Assembly: GCA_038501785.1 (NCBI GenBank) | Contig: JBAMJR010000338.1 | Span: 183,794 to 247,793 of the forward strand | Direction: 5' to 3' | From: Myoxocephalus aenaeus | Lineage: Eukaryota; Chordata; Actinopteri; Perciformes; Cottidae | Length of the DNA stretch: 64,000 nucleotides | In this document: positions 20,710 through 32,700 of the stretch, piece after piece | Layout: each line of letters begins with the position of its first letter | Numbering within the stretch: position 1 is the stretch's first letter | Program-made: the position numbers and the translations under genes | Notes under the pieces: model-generated | Seen by the model: only the letters and a program-made list of their open reading frames with translations | Database searches by the model: none | What the model was told of the DNA's origin: nothing

Positions 20710-23700
20710 GTAAGAGGCTCATGAAGACGATGCTTTGAGGATGAAGACTAAATGTTCTGCTCAAAGGTTTATCTTCCTGATGCAGAACTATGAGAGCAGA
20801 TCCTGATTCAGACTCAGATGGATCTCCGTCTGGTTCTAGATCCTCAAACTACTGAAGTTTACTTCTGGAACAAAACACCTGAGAACCTTTTTCACAAGTT
20901 ACACTTCAGCAACATACTCCTTTACTTCTGCTCAAAGTCTGGAGTCACTGTTCTAAATGAGGAAGAATGTGCTTCAGATGTGTGAATGTTTCCTCCCATT
21001 GACTCAAATCAGCTGTTCAGACCCACCAGGGGCTTCTGGAGTCGCATCATAAATTTATCCTGAAGGTCCAGACCCACCAGGGGCTTCTGGAGTCACATCA
21101 TATATTGATCCTGAAGGTCCAGACCCACCAGGGGCTTCTGGATTCACATCATATATTGATCCTGAAGGTCCAGACCCACCAGGGGCTTCTGGATTCACAT
21201 CATATATTGATCCTGAAGGTCCAGACCCACCAGGGGCTTCTGGAGTCACATCATCACTGAGCAACATGAGGTGAAGAAGCGTTGGTAGAAAAGCTTTGAT
21301 CTCTTTGGTTCTGGTGATGTTTGACTTTGTTCTTTAATACTTGTGTCAAATATGAAGAAGAAAGATGAAGCTCAAAGGTGCACTGACTAAAGATCCAGAG
21401 CTTTCAGCTGAAAGCTTTAAATCCTGAGTAAGAGACCTTTGAGTTTAGATCCTCTCCTCCATTTATTGGTCCTGAAGGTCCAGAACAACCTCGTGGGCAG
21501 AACTGATGTCAAAGTGATCAGCTGACAGAAACAGACAGGAAGTGGTCGACTACATCTGGACCACTTCTGTCTTCCTTGAGTTCATGCTTCATTTGATAGC
21601 CGACAGTAGAAAGTGACAGAAAACAGACGTGACGAAGGAAAGCGTGTGGACTTGAAGCTGAGACTCCATGTGACATGCTGAGGGTCGGACTGTTGGTCCA
21701 CCACAACATGTCCTCCTCTTCATCCTCAGTTCTAACATCACTAACTCAGGCTGAGCTCCTCAAAGACTCTGAGACAGTAGAGGAAGCCATCAGCTCTCTA
21801 ATGGAGGACTTTTACTGTGAAGAAGCTGCAGGGAGTGTTGACTCTGTTAAAAACAAACTACAGACACTAAATGTTTCATAAGAAAAGCAGCTCATTATTG
21901 TTTATGAAAGCAGGAGAGTTGAAATAAAAGAACCTTTTCATTCCAGACTGAACTCTGAATTCAAACAGAAAAGTAACAAAACTTTAACTGATCTCTGAAC
22001 TTCTGAGCTTCTGCACTTTGGTCCACATCTGGATGTTTTCGTTTTCATCAACAACCAACAAATCATTTTAGTAATAAAGAAATGTCTCCACAGAAAGAGG
22101 AAGAGGAGTCTTGTTCCTGAGGAGGAGCTGATGTCCAGAACCAGAACCAGACTGCAGACAGTCAGTGAGAGCAGCACTGGCCAAAGTAAGACGGTCCATT
22201 TCTCTGATGTCTTCATGTCCTGAAACTGTAACACGCCCCTGCTAGGGCGGCTGTAGCTCAGGGGGATGAGTGGTTGTCCCGCAACCACAAGGTAGCCGGC
22301 TCGATCCCCAGTCCCCCCCATAGCTCACATGTCGAAGTGTCCCTGAGCAAGACACTGAACCCGTAACTGCTCCCCGGGCGCCTCACAGGGCTGCCCACTG
22401 CCCCCTATCCAGGGATGGGTCAAATGCAGAGAAGAATTTCCCCAAGGGGATTAATAAAGTGCATGTTTCTTTTCTTTTTCTTTTACTTCCCCGGGTTCCC
22501 CCCAGCATCAATGACACGAGCACACTTGATATCACGTTTGTAACTGCTTTTATTGTCACCTCCATGTGGTGCATGTGCTGCAGACTGTGCGTCTGCTCGC
22601 TCCGCTCCATCCCTACTGAGCTTCATATATGGCCAAAGACACAAACCACTCATCAGTTTCAGCTGAGGCCATTTAGGCCTCATCCCGGCACCTGTTCCCT
22701 GAGCCACTCCTCCCCTCCCCCTCTGCAGCTGAGCCTAACCACGCCCCCAGCCACCACAAGGACTTATTGTTTTAATACAGGGACACAAAAACGGAAACAC
22801 ACAAAGACAAAAGGTCTCATTGATTCATGCTAAACCTGCACAAATAAACACATTTTAATACACGTTGTTAGTGTTTCTACACTCTCAGGGACTTCTAGAA
22901 TAAAGAGATGAAGTTAAAGGAGCTGTATTTAACATTGAGGTTATATATTAATTATTATACATTAATCTCATCAACAACTATCATCTCTGTAAAGATAAAG
23001 AGGAATAAAGTCCACCTGAGCAGAGAATGAAGTCGTGTTATCAGAGCTCCTCCTCTCTTTGATCACATAGACGGCCGATTAGTGCACGTTAGTGCATGAT
23101 AGTGCATGTTAGTGCACTATCATACAGCAGCAGAGTGGACGGTGCAAACAAACAAACAACAAGTAGAAAAACAAGATCATTACAAATGTAATAAATACGT
23201 AATCACATGTTCGTGCATGTGGGCGTGCATGTTAGTGCATGAGAGCGTGCATGTGAATGTCACTGTTAGTGCATGAGAGCGTGCAGATGGGCGTTCATGT
23301 GAGTGTGCATGAGAGCGTGCATGTGAGCGTCCCTTCAAGCCAATTCAACTTGCAAACGAAAGTTCACCTGCTGCCTTGAGAAATCTAGTTAACTCAACTT
23401 GAAATTTCCTTTGATTCAACTGATAAATTAAAGTTCATAAGGTTGATGTAACTACAACGTTCTAGTTGTCTCAACATTACGATCCAAGTTGTCAGAGTTG
23501 AGTGAACTGTTTGTCCCTTGTTGTTTGAACTTGATCCACCAAGTTAAAAGAAAGAGTGTTTTTACATTATCAGTTCAAGAAAACGTTCCTTAGCTAGTCA
23601 AACGCACATTTGTGCTTTTATGTAACTCAAAGTTACAAGTTAAAATAACTTTACCATGTGTAAACAACTTGCCATTTCAAGTTAAGAGGACTTACATTCC

Positions 23701-26700
23701 AAATTTGTTTAAACTTGCATATAAACGTTATTTTGACTGATAATTTAAAATGTGCTTGCTTTATAAAAAAGAAATGACCAATAATTCTTACTTCTGTTCA
23801 AAAGATATAACATTTATTGGAAGAAAATATACACAGACTGAAAGTACATCTCAACACACCCAAATAGAAAAATATATATAGAAAAAACATGACATTGTCA
23901 CTGAAGGACAAAAGAGACTCAAATTATTTAAACTGAAATCTGTGCATGTTTTTCCTATACATTGTTCCCACATACAAGTAGAGGCAATCAGACATATATA
24001 CTGTATGTGTGTGAATGGGTGAATGATGACAAGTAGTGTTAAAGAGCTTTGAGTGGTCGGAAGACTAGAAGAGAGAAACACAAGTACAGTCCATTTACCA
24101 TATATAGCCGAGCAGTTTGCTTCTGAGCCCATGGATTCTTGCTGAGCACCGGTCCGGTTTAATGTTCATGAAGGAACTCAAAGGTGTCGTTCATATTACG
24201 GGTTACTCCGGTCAAGGCAGTAGATTGTGCCATCAACATGAAGCCTGTGGACACGTCTCTGAGCTCATGTTGGATGATCTTCTCTGAGCTCATGTTGATG
24301 ATCGTCTCTGAGCTCATGTTGATGATCGTCTCTGAGCTCATGTTGATGATCATCTCTGAGCTCATGTTGGATGATCTTCTCTGAGCTCATGTTGGATGAT
24401 CTTCTCTGAGCTCATGTTGATGATCGTCTCTGAGCTCATGTTGATGATCGTCTCTGAGCTCATGTTGATGATCGTCTCTGAGCTCATGTTGATGATCGTC
24501 TCTGAGCTCATGTTGGATGATCATCTCTGAGCTCATGTTGGATGATCTTCTCTGAGCTCATGTTGATGATCTTCTCTGAGCTCATGTTGATGATCGTCTC
24601 TGAGCTCATGTTGGATGATCGTCTCTGAGCTCATGTTGGATGATCGTCTCTGAGCTCATGTTGATGATCGTCTCTGAGCTCATGTTGATGATCTTCTCTG
24701 AGCTCATGTTGGATGATCGTCTCTGAGCTCATGTTGATGATCGTCTCTGAGCTCATGTTGGATGATCGTCTCTGAGCTCATGTTGGATGATCGTCTCTGA
24801 GCTCATGTTGATGATCGTCTCTGAGCTCATGTTGGATGATCTTCTCTGAGCTCATGTTGGATGATCGTCTCTGAGCTCATGTTGGATGATCGTCTCTGAG
24901 CTCATGTTGGATGATCGTCTCTGAGCTCATGTTGGATGATCTTCTCTGAGCTCATGTTGGATGATCTTCTCTGCTGCCTCATTAAAAATCCCTAAAACAA
25001 AAAAGGTGAAGGAGACTCCATTGAAAAGGTAGTTTGCAATTATACAAAATCTCTATTAAAATGTGTGTGGCTATGGGTAATAAAGCTCATGAACACAAAA
25101 CGTGTTACCATTGTCGCATTACAACCACTGAGTGTAGTACATGTGTAAATACAGTCTTACATCACACATCCAGATTATGTCGGAGGAATCCTCTGAAAGA
25201 TAGCAGCATGAAGACCAAGCAGGGCAGCTATTCTTAGGTTCTGGTTTGTATCCTACAAAAACAGACAAGAGTAGATGAATGCAATACCAAAGGTATAATG
25301 CTAGCTAGCTAGCTAACCGAACAAGCTAGTTGGAGGGGAGGAGGGGTGTTGAGCGAAAAACGTAACTTAAATGAAGCATGAAATAATGAAAGAAAATTGT
25401 GGTAATTTTTAAAAATGAACCAATAGCTTATACTTCTACATTAATTATGTTTTATCAACTGCAGGACGGATAAAATAGGTCAACCATTTGTCTTAGAAGA
25501 AGTTCTATTAAGGGACATTGTTAAGCTAGCTAAACATTAAAGCCACAAAGCATCTTTTTTACTGATAACTTAAAGAGCCAAGTTCAATTAACACTAACAA
25601 ATCTCAAAAAGTCAACACAAGGCATTATTGTAAGTTGAACTAAGTTTTAACTTGAACAGTTAAGTTCAAATCTAAAACTTGTCAGAGCTCTTTGAGTTAA
25701 AGAGAAGTAAGTGGACATAACTAAATAGGGCTGTGATGTTTTACAGTGTGTTAGTGCATGAGAGCGTGCATGTGAGCGTGCATGAGAGCGTGCCCCACTG
25801 GTTAGCTTTACTCTGGAGTTGTTGTTTCGAGGATCCTTTCAATCTTATTCATTCTTAATCAATAAGTTGCTCTGAGACCTAAAGCCAATCAATAGCAGTG
25901 ATAGTTCATGTTTGATGACATAATCATTTCATAATTTAATAGTTACTGCTGATGAAAACTCAACATTTACTGCTGCTTCTGCTTCAAATATGAGTTTTCT
26001 ACCAGCAGAAGGCTTTTATTTTGAAGCAGCTACAGGAAACAGTGTTTGTCATGAGATCTGCTGTTCTTTGTTCCTGCTGCTGCTCCATGAAAACATCTCC
26101 ACAAGAGGACCTGAACACAAGCGTCTGATTGGTGATCAGTTTAAAGCATCACAGGGAGGAAGCAGCAGCCACAGTCAGCGGTTCAGATGAAGAGCTGCAG
26201 ACGAGCAGCTGAGACTCATCTGTCAATCAAGCATGAACACAGTCAGAGAGGAAGAGTGTTGTGCTCAAACTGCTGCTCTTCTTCCTGTAGTCATACAAAC
26301 TATGAACAATGCATGTAAACATCACTTTGAAGTTATTTCTGACTTCAGGAAGTGTTAAGACGTTCTAACTTTACTTCTTCATGTTCTCTTGTTCCTCTGG
26401 TTCAGCAGATCATGGTCTGCAGGAGGTTTTAGATGAACATAAGATCAGTCTGAAGGAGAGATGTGAACGTGTGACTGAAGGAAGTGGTGAAACAGGAAGT
26501 GGAACCCTCCTCAACAGGATCTACACTGAGCTCTACATCACAGAGGGACAGAGTGAAGAGGTTAATACCCAACATGAGGTGAGGCAGCTGGAGTCAGCCT
26601 CCAAGAAGAAGACCCTCCATGACACTCCTATCAAGTGCCACGACATCTTTAAAGCCTCAGCTGACCAGCAGAGACGCATCAGAGTGGTTCTGACCAACGG

Positions 26701-29700
26701 CGTCGCTGGCGTTGGAAAAACCTTCTCGGTGCAGAAGTTCACTCTGGACTGGGCCGAGGGTTTGGAAAACCAGGACGTGGGTCTGGTGGTTGTGCTTTCC
26801 TTCAGGGAGCTGAACTTGATCAGAGATGAGCGGTTCAGTCTTCTCAAGCTGCTCCATGTGTTCCATCCAACATTACAGAAGGTCCCAGCAGAGGAGCTCT
26901 CTGTCTGGAAGGCTCTGTTCATCTTTGATGGTCTGGATGAAAGCAGACTTGCTTTGGACTTCATCAACAATGAGGTCGTGTGTGATGTCACACAGAAGGC
27001 ATCGGTCAACGTGCTGCTGACGAACCTCATCCAGGGGAACCTGCTTCCCTCGGCTCTCGTCTGGATAACTTTCAGACCTGCAGCAGCCAATCAGATCCCT
27101 CCTACTCGTGTTGACCGGCTGACAGAAGTACGAGGCTTCACCGACCCCCAGAAGGACGAGTACTTCAGGAGGAGATTCAATGATGAAGAGCAGTCCAGCA
27201 GAATCATCTCACACATCAAGACCTCCAGGAGCCTCCACATCATGTGTCTAATCCCAGTCTTCTGCTGGATCACTGCTACAGTTCTGGACCACATGTGGAC
27301 CACAGACCAGAGAGGAGAGCTGCCGAAGACCCTGACCGACATGTACTCACACTTCCTGCTGGTCCAGACCAAGAGGAAGAAGCAGAAGTACCATGAGGGA
27401 CATGGGACGAGTCCTCAGGAGCTGATGAAGGCTGACAGGGAAGTTCTTCTGAAGCTGGGGAGGCTGGCGTTTGAACATCTGGAGAAAGGAAGCATCATGT
27501 TCTACCAAGAAGACCTGGAGCAGTGTGGTCTTGATGTCACGGAGGCCTCGGTGTTCTCAGGAGTCTGTACAGAGATCTTCAGAAGAGAGAGTGTGATCTT
27601 CCAGAAAACCGTCTACTGCTTTGTTCATCTGAGTGTTCAAGAGTTTCTGGCTGCCGTCTACATGTTCCACTGTTTCACACACAGGAAGACAGAGGTACTG
27701 GAGGACTTCCTGGGAGAAGACAACACAGATTCATCCCTGGAGGACTTCCTGGTGAGAGCCATGAAGAACTCCCTCCAAAGTAGAAATGGCCACCTGGACC
27801 TGTTTGTCCGCTTCCTTCATGGCCTCTCTCTGGAGTCCAACCAGAGACTCTTAGGAGGCCTGCTGGGTCAGACATACAACCGTCCAGAAACCATCCAGAG
27901 AGCCATCAACAACCTGAAGGAGATGAACAGTTATGACATGTCTCCTGACAGAAGCATCAACATCTTCCACTGTCTGATGGAGATGAAGGAGCTCTCAGTC
28001 CACCTGGAGATCAAGGAGTTCCTGAAGTCAGAGAACAGATCAGAGAAGGAACTCTCATTGATCCAGTGCTCAGCTCTGTGCTACATGCTGCAGATGTCAG
28101 AGGAGGTTCTGGATGAGTTGGACCTGAAGAAGTACAAAACATCAGATGAGGGACGACAGAGACTGATTCCAGTTGTGAGGAACTGCAGAAAGGCTGTGTG
28201 AGTCCAGATGTGATTAACTTTATTAATCAGTGTCAATCAGTAATTTAGTTCTTCAAATATAGAAACTATAAAATTAATATTATTGTGAAAATAGTGTTCC
28301 AGTTGTTTGATACAAAGTTATAAATCAGTTGTATTTAGTCTCAGATGTTCTTGTTTCAAAAGCTGGAGTGAAAACATGTTGATGTTTCAGTTGGTTGTGT
28401 TTGCCAACTTTGTCAACTTCATGAACAGTTATTCTATTTATTTCTAATGATTGTTATATTCTATATTCATATAATTATTCCTCTATTTCTCTATTTCTCC
28501 ATCCATGCATCCATTTATCATCCATTCACCTCAAATCACTTAATGTACCCCAGAAAAACACCCATGTCGGGTTACTGTAGTCAGAAACTGTGGTGAGTTC
28601 ACTTGATGGAGGTCATTTCCAAAAAGTGATATTAGTCTTCTGTTTGGACGTCAGCACCACGTCAGGAAGTAGAGCGAGGATTTAGTTTGAGAGTAGTACT
28701 GCAACCCGGGAAATACTTTGAGTGCAGGAAGTAGTTTGTAACTGGTCTGAACATGTGAACACTTTTTTAAATTGCCATGTAGATGAAGGGTTATCATGAG
28801 TATTATTACTAATATTAATATCCATATTTTATGACAGCCTAGTTGAAGTTAACAGCTGATTCTGAGCGCCCTGAAGGTTCCTGTCTGGTCTTCCTGAGGA
28901 ACATCAGTCAGGAAGTCTCTTTAACGGTTTCCATTGTTGCATCATCTGGTTCTTATTCTGACTCTGATCCGACCCAGTACATTAAACCAAGAGAATCTTT
29001 TTACTTTACATTCAGAGAGTACAGAAACACAAAGGATTACATATTGATAAATGAGAGATCATCACTAAAGGTTCTCACAATAAACCCCAGAATGCTTCAT
29101 GAGCTTCAGGGCCTCACTTCCTGCTCTCCTGCTGGAGGTAGAGGTGTGAGATGTGTCAGAGTTCACCTGCAGTACACAGCAGCACCTCACTTCCACCATG
29201 TTTCTAGCTATCTGGTTCATCTTCACTTTGATGAGTCAATGAATGAGTTGATTCTTTAAGGAAGTGGGTAAAGAGGAAGGTTTGGGTGAGCTGTGTCTCT
29301 CACATTTTAGCTGGAAACCTCAACAACAGATGAACTGCAGGAAGGAGAGTTCTGGTTTCATGTGAAACACAGTGAGATACGATCAGCTGATCATGATGTG
29401 AAGAGCTAATGTTCATCAACACAGGAAGTCATATTAAGTCTCCTCTTTCATAATGTTTATTATATTTTATCTTGACAGACTTTCTGTCTGTGGACTCTCA
29501 GAGACTCACTGTGAAGTTGTGGCCTCAGCTCTGAAGTCCAACCCCTCCAGTCTGAGAGAGCTGGACCTGACTGGAAACGACCTGCAGGATTCAGGAGTGA
29601 AGCTGCTGTCTGCTGGACTGGGGAGTCCTCACTGTAGACTGGAGGTTCTGAGGTCAGTTCACTAAATATGTTAATATTATAGATATTATATGTTTATTTA

Positions 29701-32700
29701 AAGGAATATCGGATGACGGCAGACAGAAAAGACTGAACTGTGATGATCTTCATCAGATTAGATTAGACGATCCTGTATTAGTGAAGTTAACAGGATTACA
29801 TCAGCAGAGTGGAAACGAACAAACACAATTAAAACAAGTAGAATAAATAAGAACAATGCATAAGTAGAATGAATAAATAAGTAGAATAAATAAGTAATCA
29901 CACAGTAACGGTCTTGTATGGGGGTTGTTGTCTTTCAGGGATCAGAAACTGATAAAATAAGATCGAACTTTATTAATCCAGAAGGAAATTATTGTGCCAG
30001 AGTTTCAACTATAGAATAAAAATATGAACATATATGAAAAATAAAATAAAAAATATTAAGTGTAACAAATAATACTGACTGTAAATAAAACAAGTAAAAT
30101 ACAATAATAAAGATGAAGTGCAAGGTTGGAAGCGATATGGTCAATGATGATGAAAAAGTAGTAGAAAGTTACATTGCACATAGATTTATGACAATAACAC
30201 AACACATTAGTGGTATTGTTGCTTCCAGCTGTCCGCCCTGCAGAAGGGGGAGGAGTTATACAGTCTGATGGCCTCAGTTAGACTTCCTATTGTTCTGAGG
30301 TGAACCTCAGGATCTCAGTCTACGGCTGAAGCTGCTCTGAAGGGACTTCAGTAGACCTCTAGACCTGAAGCCAAAGAACTAGACCTGTATCCTCTGTAGA
30401 GGATTCAACGCTCAGGACGGCTGCATGTGAGCTGATGAGCTTCTCTCACGATGCTGAGCGGTCCGGCTCTACGAGAACCAGGAAGCTCCAGCAGACTGAT
30501 TGTAGACGCTTCAGAGCAGAGGAGGCTCAGTCTCTGCTGGGCTTCATCCATTCTATTCAGACAAGAACTGAGTCCAGTTCTGCTGCCTGTTCGGCTCAAA
30601 GGTCTCACCTGAACCCAATCCCCTTATAGGCTCTCATTGAGCCAGCTCCTCCCACTTCCTGCTCCTCAGACCGGCTCTTCACAACAATCACCATCAACTA
30701 TTTACTTTGACTTTAAGTCATCTATCCTGGTGATTTCAAGAATAACACAAAATCAAAAGATCAGGAAATAAAAGGTTGTATTTTTATTGATGATTAAATC
30801 TCTTCATCATTAGTGCTAATGAAGTGTAATAAAGATCTCAGAGCGGTTAGGAAATTAAACATCATAATTCATCTCTAATATCTATTTTATATTCATGTTG
30901 AAACATCTGGATTTATTTGGATGTTTCCACAAAAAAAAATCTATTGTATTTTGACTTACCATGTTTGAAGTAAGTATTGCATGTGTTATAACTCTGTTAC
31001 GTTATTCATTCTGGTCACATGACATCTATTGCTTCTGTCCATCCGGGGAGAGGGATCCTCCTCTGTTCCTGATCCGATGTGAGGTCCCGGGACAGGATGT
31101 TATGTTACAGATTGTAAAGCCCTCCGAGGCAAATTTGTATTTGTGATGTTGGGCTATATAAAATAAACTGAATTGAAATTCTAGTTCATCACCAACACAT
31201 TTTACAAGATTATGAAGTCACAGAAAATAAAGCTCAGAGTTCAATATGATCAGAATCATAACTCATGAATTCACTGAACAATGATGTGAACAGAAAGAAT
31301 ATAGCTGAAACAAGAGGGTTAATAACCAGATAAAGTCCATAACACAAGTTTATCTTTTTACAAGTTGAGAAGAATATAATATATTGGTTTTCTTGGTTGA
31401 CATCACTTCACAATGAATAAACTGAATTTAAAGCTGCAAGACATTTTTCTTAAATTCAATACTTTTTTTTTTAGATAATACTTTTTTTTAAAGCTTTTAT
31501 ATAAATATATTATTTATGATTAATCCAGTTAAATTTGAAAACTGATGATAAATATTGTTGAGATATTATTCAATTGAACGTTCTGTATATGATGACAGAA
31601 AGTTATTGATTACGTCCAAACGTTGATTCAGCTGTTGGCTACTTTGATACATTTGGGACTAAATCATAGAACAAGTGACTTTATTGAGATGTTGTGACCT
31701 TTAATATAGACGTTCTCTCTAACTGGACCTCCTGAGCTGTCAACATGATCCTGATCCTGTAGCTGCAGACTGAGAGCAGCAGCAAGGTCTTCATCTGTGT
31801 GGACATCAACAGGTTATGAATGTTGTGCTGACATGTGATGATGTCTGTAGAAGGCTGACATGATGATGATCCACAAGAACACAATGACAAAGAGAAAAGC
31901 TCCTTGATGAGGACATCGTCATGTTGAGCTACACATTTAAACCTCAACACATCTGATGATTATGAATGATTCTGATCTTCATCTTTTATTCTTTATTCAG
32001 GTTGAGGGGATGCAGGTTGTCAGAGATCAGCTGTTCTTCTCTGATATCAGCTCTGAAGTCAAACCCCTCCAGTCTGAGAGAACTGGATCTGAGTGACAAC
32101 AACCTGAAGGATTCAGATGTGAAGCTGCTGTCTGCTGGACTGGAGAGTCCTCACTGGAGACTGGAAACTCTGAGGTCAGTAGAGGTTTTGAGTCGGTCCA
32201 TGCTGGTTCCAGCAGGATTGAACTCAACACAGATTCAGTATTTCCTGTAAACCTGAAGACGACTGTTGTTGTTGTGTTCAGGTGTGTAGGAAATCACACT
32301 GTTTAGCAGCTGACAACATCTCCACATGTCCAGAGACAGAGGTCCTCATTCATCAGTCTGATCTGTTCTCTCAGTGGAATGTCTCTAAGGAGATGAGACA
32401 TTCACATGTCACTGAGACTGTGGTTTTTATCAGCTCTGAACCCTCACAGCAGTGACTCCATCACTACAGTGAGCAGTGAACGCCTCTCTGTTTCTGCAGT
32501 CGTGATGCGTTCAGGGCCCTCAGCTCGTTATGTCCACTGTGTACTTGTGAAAGCTGCAGAGGGAACAGACCTGATGTCCAGAGTGTCTCAGGTGTGAGAG
32601 CTGAAGAACTCAATCCTGCTGCTCTTTCTACTGGATGATGAAGGGAGTCTCTGGAGACACTGATCCATCTCTTCTTCTTCTTCTTCTTCTTCTTCTTCTT

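Noticed and set aside
21675..21881. 68-codon ORF (MSSSSSSVLTSLTQAE...) between NLR exons
   Set aside because: Protein-like in part, but it ends in a stop without a donor, and no family is recognised; not enough to call an exon.
22246..22310. tRNA gene
   Set aside because: The tRNA-like head is diverged and joined to a V-SINE core and tail, so it is a retroposon.
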